A stretch of DNA of 50,934 nucleotides from Verrucomicrobiaceae bacterium UBA2429 (lineage in GTDB: Bacteria; Verrucomicrobiota; Verrucomicrobiia; Verrucomicrobiales; Verrucomicrobiaceae): NCBI GenBank assembly GCA_002343505.1, contig DDQZ01000106.1, positions 323 to 51,256 on the forward strand, written 5' to 3'. Below the pieces are notes generated by a model. It worked only from the letters and a program-made list of their open reading frames with translations. It did not search any database and had not been told where the DNA came from. The position numbers were made by a program, and so were the translations under genes. How positions within the stretch are numbered: position 1 is the first letter of the stretch; every line of letters starts with the position of its first letter. Shown here piece after piece: positions 41,301 to 48,805 of the stretch.

Positions 41301-42065
41301 GGCGAGGCGTCCAGCTTTGACGATGTGGCTGTGGACGTGCAGTTTGCCACACTCGGCTTCGGGGCCGCGGCCGACGCGGAGGAGGAGGGGGCGGCGCCGG
41401 GCCTTGTGACGGTGACACGCAACGGCCAGTTGGACATGCCGCTGACCGTGCATTACACCACGGGCGGCAGCGCCAGCGCGCCGGGGGATTATCAAGCCCT
41501 GCCAGGCAGTGTCACCATCCCGGCGGGGGAATCCTCGGCGGCCATTCAGGTGCAGCCCGTGGCGGATGATGTGGCGGAGGGTGACAAAACCCTGGCGATC
41601 AACCTCCAGGCGGATGCCACCTATCATCTGCCCGTGGAACCTGTCTCCGTGATCCAGGTGAAAGACCGTCCGATGGACGCATGGCGCTTCGCCCAGTTCG
41701 GCGCGCAGGCGAACAACCCCGCCGTGAACGGCCTGCTGATGGACCCTGACAACGACGGCTGGAACAACATGCTCGAATACGCCCTCGGTCTCCAGGGCAT
41801 GGAGCCGGACGAGTCGCCGCTGGAACAGGACACGGCCACGGTGGGCCAGGACAAGTTTCTGCGCCTGACCGTGCCGAAAAACCCCGACGCCACAGGCATC
41901 ACCTACACCGTGGAAGCGACCTCGGATGTGACCGACCCGCTCTCCTGGAGCAGCTCCGGCCTCGTGGTGGAGGTGGACAACGCCACCACCCTGCGCGTGC
42001 GCGACAACGTGCCCGCAGGGCCGGGTGTCATCCGCTTTCTCCGCGCGCGGGTGACGGTGCCATGA
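35337..42065 (+). CDS. Giant secreted metzincin with Calx-beta repeats
   Basis: 2,242 residues, starting with a hydrophobic signal or anchor (LILILAALACAAWLFVML). At about residue 430 is HEIGHNVGLWH, a full HExxHxxGxxH metzincin zinc motif, in a domain resembling gametolysin/M6-type peptidases. Next: a PKD domain (about 640-730, DPDGDPLAYFWDFGDA), a carboxypeptidase-regulatory-like domain (about 735-815), seven Calx-beta domains (about 817-1620, each with a VTVxDNDxP-like end and AGxDYxxLxGTVTIPAG-like core), an Ig/PKD-like domain, a laminin-G/DUF1349-like domain (about 1720-1905), another PKD-like domain, an eighth Calx-beta (about 2005-2105), and a C-terminal segment DPDNDGWNNMLEYALGL usual in Verrucomicrobiota. 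It is likely a calcium-binding surface or secreted protease. A subtilisin gene faces its end 20 bases away. Confidence 0.9.
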   Translation: MRKPLILILAALACAAWLFVMLDKRAPRADQARALTAGAAGRGQEVFSPVRDWPPAPPKWEEAAPPALRDFSSWTRRYLEADDAGRAALLAEGVALARARRVEFKKLIVDDPRAAVEGAVPMVVRQALPPEVVAELERRVHATADVEVLAVSEGSGPEEPVARWFTRFGGEELRTYVYGRRAGHNSLTGVPVHGVAVDEVLALAESPARVLEIGERPPAGARTVETCPVSGLSTAVENTQAPIVEETPAVQAGENIVYLCDGGHIRMFVEELVAGEGGTGGAAGLSGPAASGWNNGPRKLLYMRVIFEDSLQEPQTEAQAWSAIEQLNDYFAEVSFGKVFYLADVTPAILLPRSRAWYTADYTATGSNSPIMTDAKEAARALGYNPDNYQHFTVIYTGGTGNGPGTFGGLGSVGGANVWLRTTSIGTFAHEIGHNVGLWHGNSWDSNRTIGVSWNTSLTRDVIGGGLNGEYGHSYDVLGSSGSFTGNKGHFMAHHKNLMNWLPTETVAAATTSGVYRIFPMDQTVLDPERRYALRVTKDAGRDYWVDFRQKYNADHRWFRDGVLLHWSRWGQNQVGSEYQVVGGNRGGQLLDTTPGSADGKNDAPVVIGRTFSDRESGVHITPLGKGGTTPESMDVQVHLGFFPGNNAPVIHSLTASTTTPALNGTVNFSVDATDPDGDPLAYFWDFGDATYGVNAAAASKQFTTARHHAVRCIVSDMKGGETSKLVLITAGAPSTRTASGRVLDGLGNPVAEVRIQNGSTGTSFRGAWTDSNGDFVVPNLTSSSVLLTPVKGGHVFSPVNINVPSGGSVTGMDYTANDAVLVSIEAVDAEAAETGGNTGLFRITRTGSTAADLTVITDLQGDATFNTDHILAPAPNTTALTPLETFTLPAGASTLDITLTANNDSTREGPEAARIVLMPSNSYSITGAAAATVVIQDSGTNSVPNRVSVAAVDEDAHETGEAGVFEIRRTGPVDASLNVSITLDGAPNTAAAINGQDYQTISSPVTIPAGESAVQVTVVPLQDTLIEGQETVRLTVASNSAYGVGTPNSAIVRVADDDIPTVTLTATDAAASEAGNNTGAFTVTRTGDTGAPLTLGYTAGGSALHGTDYLPLPGEVTIPAGQSSADILIVPIDDDHGEPNQTVVLQLRADPRHVPGTPHRDTVTISDNDLPVVAVGVLDATCNEPSDAGSFRITTTGSGTGNITVRYTVSGTTTPGADYTALTGTLSMAKNATATLTVTPINDSLQEDAESVVVTLLPDPAYQVDVLQPEAMLVIRDDDSGSVVNASFSTLTMTESGNSKLFLSRTSSTGAATTSGNLTVSYALSGTATQGVDYSGLSGTAVIPSGASNVSVDITGIDDSDAEGTESLIVTILPGSYSRERATATLHITDNESAGFARTASFATRRTVRTEGDAPFTIPVVLSSPDPVNEVRVDYILDTNSATGSGVDVNLKAGSLVFPPGVSQVEIPVSIVDDLLPEPEEHVTLKLSFAHGAQLTSGGSFHTLFIRDNEPRVSLRAAHATAYEANGAAAVFRLARAGSLAGTLQVSLAWAGTATPGADYTALPATATFPAGAREIDLLVTPLPDALTEGEETVTATLQASSRYLVQGESSAAVSILDGGANHPPAVSITQPRRAEAGLSLSSGLHLGAAVTDDGLPGSTSVLWTHVSGPGTATFGQASALETTVVFSAAGRHILRCTATDAGSLSAHAEVAVAVGGGGALWAAEDIGITGTNATGSADIRSGWAQNQGAGSSITASSDSFHFQHTELSGDGEIVARYEGTDGLFSNARTGVMLRDGTAANARCAGLTVLVTVSGGNITSTLAWTRRTTAGGAVSTTTVSLPHGPRWLKLARAGSNFSAWHSLDGIDWTQVGTAQAIALPATLRAGIATTSGNTARPARGLFSGIQVSGTPENAAPLSQAATTPSISAAAFRVLAGSVLDDAPDAPDAQWSVVSGPGVVTFEDAAAAQTTAQFAAEGAYVLRLSADDGEASSFDDVAVDVQFATLGFGAAADAEEEGAAPGLVTVTRNGQLDMPLTVHYTTGGSASAPGDYQALPGSVTIPAGESSAAIQVQPVADDVAEGDKTLAINLQADATYHLPVEPVSVIQVKDRPMDAWRFAQFGAQANNPAVNGLLMDPDNDGWNNMLEYALGLQGMEPDESPLEQDTATVGQDKFLRLTVPKNPDATGITYTVEATSDVTDPLSWSSSGLVVEVDNATTLRVRDNVPAGPGVIRFLRARVTVP

Positions 42066-42085
42066 CCCGGCGGTTGATTTCTTGA

Positions 42086-43393
42086 TCAAAGTCGCGGCAC
42101 CTGCAAAATGCCCGCGCCCGTCTGCGTGGCTGGCAGACCGGTCGGCCTGGCGTTGTTGACCAGGGCTTGCATGACATTCTGTGTGTTGTAACCCCGGCTG
42201 AGCATGGCGGCCACAGCCCCGCTGGTCAGCGCGGTGGCCTGGGAGGTGCCGCTGCTGATGACCATGCCATCGCCGCTGTAGGCGGAGACGATGCCCACTC
42301 CGGGCGCGGAGATGAACAGCCCCGGACCCGAATTGGAGAAAAACGCCTGCACGCCATTGGCATCCACCGCGGCGACGCTGACGACGCCGGTGTAGCCCGC
42401 GGGATAGGCGAGCGCCTTGGACTGGTCATTGCCCGCGGCGGCCACGACGATCACGCCCTGGGCGATGGCATACTCCACAGCGCGCCGCAGCGTGAGCGAG
42501 TCGGCATTGGTGCCGAGGCTGATGTTGATGACGCGCGCGCCCTGGTCCACGGCGGCCAGGATGCCCTGGGCGACGAGGGCGGTGTTGCTTTCGCCGTTGC
42601 CATTGGCAACACGGATGTCGAGGAGGCGCGAGGCGGGCGCCACGCCGCCGTTTTGCGGATCCTCTCCGGCGATGAGGGATGCCATGGCGGTGCCGTGCCC
42701 GTCGAGTTCCTTGCCATCCTGGACGAAATCGGTGCGCGAGATGGATGAGTGCTCCAGGACGGGATGAGGGGTGATGCCGGTGTCGAGCACGGCGACGGTG
42801 ACGCCCTTGCCCCAGGTGGCGCGATCACCCGCCGCGCCGATGGCGTCGAGTCCGCTGTCGCCATAGGGTCTCATGCCGCCGGCGTTTGCGGTGTCGGTTT
42901 CCGGCACGCGCTGGGGCGCCGGCACCCAGGCGCGGAAATTCATGCCGATGTTGTCGTAGGCTCCCGCGTTGTCGCGCAGTTCGCGCGCCATTGCCGCAGT
43001 GTCGCCGTAGCGCACACGCGCGGTGAGCAGGCGTGGATCCGAGTAAAGCACCTCGATCCCGTCCCGCGAGGCACGGGCGCGGAAGGCGTCGAGAGCCGCG
43101 CGGGATTTGAAGCTGAGCAGCAGCTCGTCGGGCTCCACGCCCGGCGAGCGGGAGAGTTCGAGCAGCTTGCGCATCAATTCGGCGAGATCATCCACGGCGG
43201 CATCAGGCGGGGGCAGGCTGAGATCGGGACCGCTGCCGCGCCGGTCTCCCGCCCCCCAGTTGGTGAGCGGTTTGCTGATTTTCACCGGGCGGTCAGGCGC
43301 GGTGGTCTCCAATGCCAGCCCGCCCAGCATGACCAGAGCGGCGGCGCAGACGAGCGCGCTGAGGACGATGAGGATTTTGAGGCCGTTCTGCAT
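42086..43393 (-). CDS. Subtilisin-like serine protease (S8)
   Basis: 435 residues with an N-terminal signal or membrane anchor (ILIVLSALVCAAALVMLGGLAL). A propeptide-like region of about 140 residues precedes the catalytic domain. The triad is visible: Asp in VAVLDTGITPHP, His in DGHGTAMASLIAG, Ser in SSGTSQATALTSG, with the oxyanion Asn in VAAAGNDQS. The protein is exported and acts on proteins outside the cytoplasm; it could process the neighbouring giant protein, but that is only inference from position. It converges on that gene with 20 bases between the stops. Confidence 0.93.
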   Translation of the reverse strand: MQNGLKILIVLSALVCAAALVMLGGLALETTAPDRPVKISKPLTNWGAGDRRGSGPDLSLPPPDAAVDDLAELMRKLLELSRSPGVEPDELLLSFKSRAALDAFRARASRDGIEVLYSDPRLLTARVRYGDTAAMARELRDNAGAYDNIGMNFRAWVPAPQRVPETDTANAGGMRPYGDSGLDAIGAAGDRATWGKGVTVAVLDTGITPHPVLEHSSISRTDFVQDGKELDGHGTAMASLIAGEDPQNGGVAPASRLLDIRVANGNGESNTALVAQGILAAVDQGARVINISLGTNADSLTLRRAVEYAIAQGVIVVAAAGNDQSKALAYPAGYTGVVSVAAVDANGVQAFFSNSGPGLFISAPGVGIVSAYSGDGMVISSGTSQATALTSGAVAAMLSRGYNTQNVMQALVNNARPTGLPATQTGAGILQVPRL

Positions 43394-43480
43394 GGGCTTT
43401 CAGACTGCCTCCAGAGCCTGCGCGTTTCATCTTATTTTCAGGACAATCGCCCGCCGAAGTGCCGCGCCGGTTTCTCTCAG

Positions 43481-43510
43481 TTGACGCCCGGCGCGGCACA
43501 TCCATAGATG
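43481..43510 (+). promoter_or_regulatory. Possible sigma-70 promoter of nucleotidyltransferase gene
   Basis: TTGACG (43481-43486) and TAGATG (43505-43510), 18 bases apart, lie just before the start at 43530. The -10 match is moderate and the leader would be short. Confidence 0.3.
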
Positions 43511-43529
43511 CGGCCTTCATCCCCCGACC

Positions 43530-44438
43530 ATGAAACCCACCCTCCTCATTCTTGCCGCCGGCATGGGCAGCCGCTACGGCGGCCTCAAACAACTCGACGC
43601 CATGGGACCCTCCGGCGAGGTGGTCCTGGATTACTCCGTCTTCGACGCCATCCGCACCGGGTTTGGCAAGGTGGTGTTTGTCATCCGGCGGGATTTCGAG
43701 GATCAGTTCCGCGCGCAGATCGGCGGCAAATATGGCGGGCGCATCGAGGTGGAGTACGCCTTTCAAGACCTCAACGACCTGCCTGAGGGCTTCACACTGC
43801 CGGAAGGCCGCACGAAACCCTGGGGCACCGCCCACGCGGTGCTGGCGGCCGAGTCCGTGGTGCGGGAGCCGTTTTTGATGATCAATGCGGACGACTTCTA
43901 CGGCCAGGATGCCTTCGCCAAAATCGCCGCGGATTTGACGGCACCCCGCGCGCAGGACGGGCGCAGTCATTACTCCATGGTGGGCTTTTATCTCAAAAAC
44001 ACGCTCTCGGAGCACGGCAGCGTGGCGCGCGGCGTCTGCACGCGCGGCGCGGATGGCATGCTGGCCTCGGTGACGGAGATGACGAAAATCTTCAAGACAC
44101 CGTCCGGCGCGGAGAACCGCGAGACGGAGCCGCCCCTGCCGCTGACGGGCGAGGAGGTGGTCTCGATGAATTTCTTCGGATTCACCCCGGACATCTTCGG
44201 GCACCTGCGCGCGGCTTTTGTGGAGTTTCTGAATGCCAATGCGGGTGATCTCAAGGCGGAATGCTATGTGCCCAAGGTGGTGGACAGCCTCATCCAGGCC
44301 GGCAAGGCGGACGTGCGCGTGCTGGAGTCGAATGATTCGTGGTTCGGCGTGACCTACCCCGAGGACAAGGCCGATGTGGTGGCCAGCATCCGCGCGCTCG
44401 TGGCGGCGGGGCGCTACCCGGAGAACCTGCGGGCCTGA
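43530..44438 (+). CDS. Sugar-phosphate nucleotidyltransferase-like protein
   Basis: 302 residues. The NTP-transferase signature is at the N-terminus: LILAAGMGSRYGGLKQLDAM, with the Gly-rich loop and basic residues that bind the nucleotide triphosphate. The metal-binding Asp lies in MINADDFYG, and GTAHAVLAA is the usual substrate-side motif. The family makes nucleotide-activated sugars from a sugar phosphate and NTP; sugar and base are not evident. It lies 91 bases upstream of the dehydrogenase genes and may not belong to their operon. Confidence 0.8.
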   Translation: MKPTLLILAAGMGSRYGGLKQLDAMGPSGEVVLDYSVFDAIRTGFGKVVFVIRRDFEDQFRAQIGGKYGGRIEVEYAFQDLNDLPEGFTLPEGRTKPWGTAHAVLAAESVVREPFLMINADDFYGQDAFAKIAADLTAPRAQDGRSHYSMVGFYLKNTLSEHGSVARGVCTRGADGMLASVTEMTKIFKTPSGAENRETEPPLPLTGEEVVSMNFFGFTPDIFGHLRAAFVEFLNANAGDLKAECYVPKVVDSLIQAGKADVRVLESNDSWFGVTYPEDKADVVASIRALVAAGRYPENLRA

Positions 44439-44528
44439 GCGCCGCGCATTTCCTGTCTGGACAAGTTTCAAGCCGTGTGAAAAAATCTCCGTCAATCCGC
44501 CGATCTCATCCGGCCAGTGCCGTGAGAA

Positions 44529-45590
44529 ATGGCTGAAACGACATTGTCCTCCGTGTCCTCCGCTCCCTCCCCGCCCGAGACCCTGAAGCCCGTGGATTTG
44601 CGCGAAGATTTTCTGCGCGCCCTGCGGTGCATGATTCTCTCCAGAACACTGGAGGAGCGTCTCGGCAGCCTCTACCGCGCGGGCGGGCGGATCGTCGGCG
44701 GAGTTTACCTCGGACGCGGCCAGGAGGCATTCAGCGCCTCAGCCGGCATCCATCTGCGCAAAGGCAGCGACATTTACGGACCGCTCATCCGCGACCAGGC
44801 GGGGCGCATCGCTTATGGCGAGCCCGTGCTCGACACCATGCGCACCTATCTGGGCACAGTCACCGGCCCCATGCGCGGGCGGGATGGCAACATTCACCGC
44901 GGCAAACCGCGCGAAGGATACATGGCGATGATCTCCCACCTCGGCAGCCTCGTCGCGGTGGTGGCCGGCGCGTTGTTTGCCCGGCGTTTGAAGGGCGCCC
45001 TGGGCGACAGTGTCGGCGCCACCAGCATCGGTGACGGCGGCACCTCGACGGGCGCTTTTCATGAGGGGCTGAACCTCGCCGCCGTGGAAAAACTGCCGCT
45101 CATTGTCAGTGTGGCCAACAACCAGTTCGCCTACTCCACGCCCACCGCGCGCCAGTACGCCTGCGAGCATCTGGCGGACCGCGCCGCCGGGTATGGGGTG
45201 GAGGGTTACAGTGTGGACGGCACCGATCTTTACCAGACGCTGGCCGTTTTCCGCACCGCCTTTTCACGCGCGCGTGCCGGGCACGGTCCGCAGTTGGTGG
45301 TTGGCGCACTTCTGCGCCTCGGCGGCCACGGCGAGCATGACGACGCCTCCTACATCCCCGATGTGGTGAAACACCAGCATGAGGGGCGCGACTGCCTGGT
45401 GGTCGCAAGGCAGCGCGCGCTGGATGAAGGCTGGGCGGATGAAAAAAACTTCCGCGAATGGGAGGAAGATGCGCGGCGCGAGGTGGACGCCGCCCAGGCC
45501 CAGGCGGGGCGGGAACCCGCGCCCGATCCTTATCGCGAAACCTGGCAGGCGCTGGCCACAGCCTCGCTTGTGGAGGGACAGAACCCATGA
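44529..45590 (+). CDS. 2-oxo acid dehydrogenase E1, alpha subunit
   Basis: 353 residues. The thiamine-diphosphate motif GDGGTSTGAFHEGLNLAAV followed by VANNQFAYST is complete. The start of the fold (RALRCMILSRTLEERL) and GRDGNIHRG also fit. With the beta subunit it decarboxylates a 2-oxo acid and passes the acyl group to a lipoyl E2, in the cytoplasm. Pyruvate, branched-chain keto acids or acetoin are all possible substrates; the nearby aminotransferase and Lrp-type regulator make an amino acid-derived keto acid attractive. No E2 or E3 gene is in the window. The stop overlaps the beta-subunit start. Confidence 0.9.
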   Translation: MAETTLSSVSSAPSPPETLKPVDLREDFLRALRCMILSRTLEERLGSLYRAGGRIVGGVYLGRGQEAFSASAGIHLRKGSDIYGPLIRDQAGRIAYGEPVLDTMRTYLGTVTGPMRGRDGNIHRGKPREGYMAMISHLGSLVAVVAGALFARRLKGALGDSVGATSIGDGGTSTGAFHEGLNLAAVEKLPLIVSVANNQFAYSTPTARQYACEHLADRAAGYGVEGYSVDGTDLYQTLAVFRTAFSRARAGHGPQLVVGALLRLGGHGEHDDASYIPDVVKHQHEGRDCLVVARQRALDEGWADEKNFREWEEDARREVDAAQAQAGREPAPDPYRETWQALATASLVEGQNP

Positions 45591-46549
45591 GCATCACCTA
45601 TCTTGAGGCCATCCGCGAGGCGCAATACGAGGCACTCCGCACGAACCCGGACGTCTTTCTCTACGGCCAGGACATCAGCACCTTTGGCGGCGCCTTCAAG
45701 GCCACGAAGAATCTCAGCCGCGAGTTCCCAGGACGCGTCTTTGACGCGCCCATCAGCGAGGATGCGATGGTCGGCATGGCTGTCGGCGCGGCCATCGAGG
45801 GCGCGCGCCCGATCCTGGAAATGCAGTTCGCCGATTTCTCGTCGGTGGGCTTCAACCAGATCGTCAACCAGGCCGCCACGCTCTACTGGCGCACGCAGAC
45901 ACCGTGCCCCATCACCATCCGGCTGCCCAGCGGCGGCACCGCCGGCAGCGGCCCCTTTCACAGCCAGAGCATGGAGAGCATTTACGCCCACTATCCAGGC
46001 CTTGTCATCCTCACGCCGGCAACCGTGGAGGATGCCTACTGGATGCTGCTGGACAGCGTGGAGCTGGACGACCCCGTCATTTTTTGCGAGCACAAGTTCC
46101 TCTACTATCACCTGAAGGCGGAGGACTTCGGACAAAGGGTGCCCATCGGCAAGGCGCGCATCGCCCGCCCGGGTCGTGATGCCACCGTGGTCACCTACAG
46201 TGCCATGCTCCACGAATCCCTGCGCGCCGCCGAGGAGCTTCAGCGCGACGGCTACCAGATCGAAGTCGTGGACCTGCGCAGTGTCAAACCCATGGACACC
46301 GACACCATTCTGGCCTCCGTCTCGCGCACAGGCCGCCTGCTTGCTGTCGGCGAGACCTTTCCCTGGGGCGGCGTCACCGCCGAGGTCATCGCCCGCGTCA
46401 CCAGCGAGGCCTTCCACATGCTCGACGCGCCGCCCATGCGCTTGAACTCCAAGGACACGCCCATCCCGTATCACCCGAATTTGTGGAAGTCCCACCGCCC
46501 GACCACCGGCAGCATCAGCAACGCATTGCGCGACTTGCTGAGGTATTGA
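45587..46549 (+). CDS. 2-oxo acid dehydrogenase E1, beta subunit
   Basis: 320 residues from the ATG at 45587, which overlaps the alpha-subunit stop (ATGA); an upstream ATG at 45458 lies wholly within the alpha gene and is rejected. Conserved parts: SITYLEAIREAQYEAL, VFLYGQDISTFGGAF, DAPISEDAMVGMAVGAAIEG, and IRLPSGGTAGSGPFHSQSME with the active-site His segment. The C-terminal transketolase-like domain follows (EVVDLRSVKPMDTDTI). The length is normal for the family. Confidence 0.92.
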   Translation: MSITYLEAIREAQYEALRTNPDVFLYGQDISTFGGAFKATKNLSREFPGRVFDAPISEDAMVGMAVGAAIEGARPILEMQFADFSSVGFNQIVNQAATLYWRTQTPCPITIRLPSGGTAGSGPFHSQSMESIYAHYPGLVILTPATVEDAYWMLLDSVELDDPVIFCEHKFLYYHLKAEDFGQRVPIGKARIARPGRDATVVTYSAMLHESLRAAEELQRDGYQIEVVDLRSVKPMDTDTILASVSRTGRLLAVGETFPWGGVTAEVIARVTSEAFHMLDAPPMRLNSKDTPIPYHPNLWKSHRPTTGSISNALRDLLRY

Positions 46550-46625
46550 TCACCGCAAACGCGCCTCAAATCAGGCTCAACAAAAACGTGCATCCAGCGC
46601 GGGATCGCTTAGTCTCCGCGTCCTC

Positions 46626-47105
46626 ATGGATCCGCTGATTCAACTCCTCCAGATCAACTCCAACCGCTCCGCCCACGAGCTGGCCCAAATCCTGGGCCTC
46701 ACCGAAGCCGAAGTCATCACCCGGATGCAGGCCGCCGAGGCCGATGGCACAATTCTCGGATACAACGCCGTCGTGGACCGGCACAAGGCGGGGCATCGCG
46801 GCGTCATGGCTTTGATCGAGGTGCGCATCACGCCGGAACGCGAGGGCGGCTTTGACCGTCTGGCGCGCCGCATCGCCAAGTTTGACCAGGTGCGGGAGTG
46901 CTTCCTCATGAGCGGCGGTTACGACCTTGCCGTCATCGTCGAGGGCAAGGACCTGCTCGATGTGGCCAACTTCGTCGCTGAAAAGCTCAGCACTCTCGGC
47001 GGCGTGCTCTCCACCGCCACGCACTTCCAGCTCAAGGCCTACAAACAGTCCGGTTTCCTGGTCAACTCCGCCAACGAGGAGGAGCGCCTGCCCGTCAGTC
47101 CATGA
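46626..47105 (+). CDS. Lrp/AsnC-family transcriptional regulator
   Basis: 159 residues. The N-terminal helix-turn-helix (SNRSAHELAQILGLTEAEVI) is followed by the linker DGTILGYNAVVD and the RAM ligand domain (GVMALIEVRITPE, VRECFLMSGGYDLAVIVEG). Regulators of this class sense amino acids and often control the adjacent transport or metabolic gene. It sits between the E1 genes and the aminotransferase gene, only 15 bases before the latter, so control of that gene, or of the whole cluster, is likely. Confidence 0.9.
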   Translation: MDPLIQLLQINSNRSAHELAQILGLTEAEVITRMQAAEADGTILGYNAVVDRHKAGHRGVMALIEVRITPEREGGFDRLARRIAKFDQVRECFLMSGGYDLAVIVEGKDLLDVANFVAEKLSTLGGVLSTATHFQLKAYKQSGFLVNSANEEERLPVSP

Positions 47106-47120
47106 TTTGATCCGCGACCC

Positions 47121-48302
47121 ATGGACTACGACAGCAAGCTCTGCACCCAGATACGCGACCTTCCACGCTCCGGCATCCGGGACTTCTTTGAACTCGTCAT
47201 CGGCCGCTCCGATGTCATCTCCCTCGGCGTCGGCGAGCCTGACAAGCCCACCCCCTGGCCCATCCGCGAGGCCGCCATCCGCTCGCTGGAAAAAGGCGTC
47301 ACCTCCTACACCTCGAATCTCGGCCTGGAGTCCCTTCGCGTCGCCATCAGTGATTATGTGGAGAAGCAATTCCGCGTCACTTACGATCCGAAGACGGAAA
47401 TCCTCGTCACCGTCGGTGTGTCCGAGGCGCTCGACCTCGCCTTCCGCGCCCTGCTCAACCCCGGCGACGAGGTCATCTACCACGAGCCCTGCTACGTTTC
47501 CTACAGCCCCGGCATCAAAATGGCGTATGGCGTGCCCGTCGTGGTCGAGACAAGGGAGGAAAACGAGTTCGCCCTCATGGCTGAGGACGTCGAGCGCGTC
47601 ATCACACCGCGCAGCCGCGTGCTGGCGCTGAACTTCCCCACCAATCCCACCGGCGGCATCATGCCCCCGGAGGAGCTGGAAAAAATCGCGCGGCTCGCCA
47701 TCAAGCACGACCTCATTGTCATCACCGACGAGATCTATTGCGAGCTGCTCTACGACGGGCGCAAGCACACCAGCATCGTCGAATTCCCCGGCATGAAGGA
47801 GCGCACCATCCTGCTGCACGGCTTCAGCAAAGCCTTTGCCATGACCGGCTGGCGCCTCGGCTACGCCTGCGCTCCCGCGCCGCTGCGCGAGGCGATGATG
47901 AAAATCCACCAATACTGCATGCTTTGCGCGCCCATCATGAGCCAGATGGCCGGCATTGAGGCGCTGAAGATGGGCGCCAACGCCTATGAGGAAATGCGCC
48001 AGAGCTACGAGCAGCGGCGGAACTTGATCGTCTCCCGTCTCAACGGCATGGGCCTGCACTGCTTCAATCCCGGCGGCGCGTTTTATGTCTTTCCCGACAT
48101 CCGCCCGACAGGGCTGGGCAGCAAGGACTTCGCCATCAGGCTGCTCGAGAAAAAAAGCGTGGCCGTCGTGCCGGGCAGCGCCTTTGGCGCGGCGGGAGAG
48201 GGTTTCGTGCGCTGCTGCTACGCCACCGCGCCCGACCTCATCGTGAAGGCCATGGACCTCATGGAGGAGTTCGTCGGCGAGGCGCGCGCCGCGGGCGGAT
48301 GA
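47121..48302 (+). CDS. PLP-dependent aminotransferase, class I/II
   Basis: 393 residues. Fold type I signs: ISLGVGEPDKPTP, the cofactor region VGVSEALDLAFRALLNPGDE, NFPTNPTGG, ITDEIYCELLYDG, and the Schiff-base Lys in HGFSKAFAMTGWRLGYA. The C-terminal FVRCCYAT fits the carboxylate-binding Arg motif. It transfers amino groups between amino acids and 2-oxo acids; aspartate, alanine or aromatic specificity cannot be told apart. The Lrp/AsnC gene directly upstream suggests amino acid control. Confidence 0.92.
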   Translation: MDYDSKLCTQIRDLPRSGIRDFFELVIGRSDVISLGVGEPDKPTPWPIREAAIRSLEKGVTSYTSNLGLESLRVAISDYVEKQFRVTYDPKTEILVTVGVSEALDLAFRALLNPGDEVIYHEPCYVSYSPGIKMAYGVPVVVETREENEFALMAEDVERVITPRSRVLALNFPTNPTGGIMPPEELEKIARLAIKHDLIVITDEIYCELLYDGRKHTSIVEFPGMKERTILLHGFSKAFAMTGWRLGYACAPAPLREAMMKIHQYCMLCAPIMSQMAGIEALKMGANAYEEMRQSYEQRRNLIVSRLNGMGLHCFNPGGAFYVFPDIRPTGLGSKDFAIRLLEKKSVAVVPGSAFGAAGEGFVRCCYATAPDLIVKAMDLMEEFVGEARAAGG

Positions 48303-48371
48303 AGCTCGCGCATTTCATCTTGCGCGCCGTTCAGCCGGCGGCTATCGGCGGTCAGGGCTCCCTCCCGCAAA

Positions 48372-48655
48372 GGAGGGTGTTTTCTTTCCAAGCCCGGCGG
48401 AGGCAATGATCCGCCGGCAGCCGTTCGCAGATGCAGGGAAGGCCGTGAGAACCGGCCACAGTGGCGCTGCGGTATCGGGTCACAATTTCGCGACGCGCGC
48501 GCTGGTGACAGCGCGCGGGTGAAGCCAATCGGAGAGTTTCTCACCGGTGAAGGCGAGCGAAAAAGGCGCGCGGCCGGGGCAGTCTGGGAATTTCAATCCG
48601 GAGTCTCCAGCCCCCGCCCGCCACAAACCCGGAGTCCGAATATCTCGCTGCGAAT
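48372..48655 (+). promoter_or_regulatory. Cobalamin riboswitch, limits approximate
   Basis: In the 503-base leader of the BtuB-like gene, 48434-48473 reads AGGGAAGGCCGTGAGAACCG then GGCCACAGTGGCGCTGCGGTA, matching the conserved core of B12 riboswitches such as E. coli btuB (AGGGAA, GTG-GAA, GCGC-GCGGTA). The hairpin at 48497-48516 has a GTGA loop. A B12-box-like AGTCCGAATATCTCGC follows at 48633-48648. Cobalamin binding would be expected to lower receptor synthesis. Confidence 0.75.
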
Positions 48656-48661
48656 GCTCAC

Positions 48662-48691
48662 ACCCGCCCTTCCGAGTGGAAGCCGGCGGGT
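48662..48691 (+). promoter_or_regulatory. Hairpin after the B12 box
   Basis: ACCCGCC-CTTCC with loop GAGT pairs with GGAAG-CC-GGCGGGT, a 12-pair stem with a two-base bulge. No U run follows, so this is more likely the riboswitch's terminal kissing hairpin or a translation-control element than a terminator. Confidence 0.55.
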
Positions 48692-48805
48692 CAAAACTTC
48701 ATCGCAACAATGAAGGGTGGGAACGGGTGTCCATGCGCGGCGCTTTGCCAAAAGCCGCCGGCCTCATGACAGCCCGCTCTTGCCGCAGCATCGCAAGACA
48801 AACAC

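Noticed and set aside
46566..48059. 497-codon minus-strand frame opposite the Lrp and aminotransferase genes
   Set aside because: Shadow frame; both plus-strand genes have complete family motifs.
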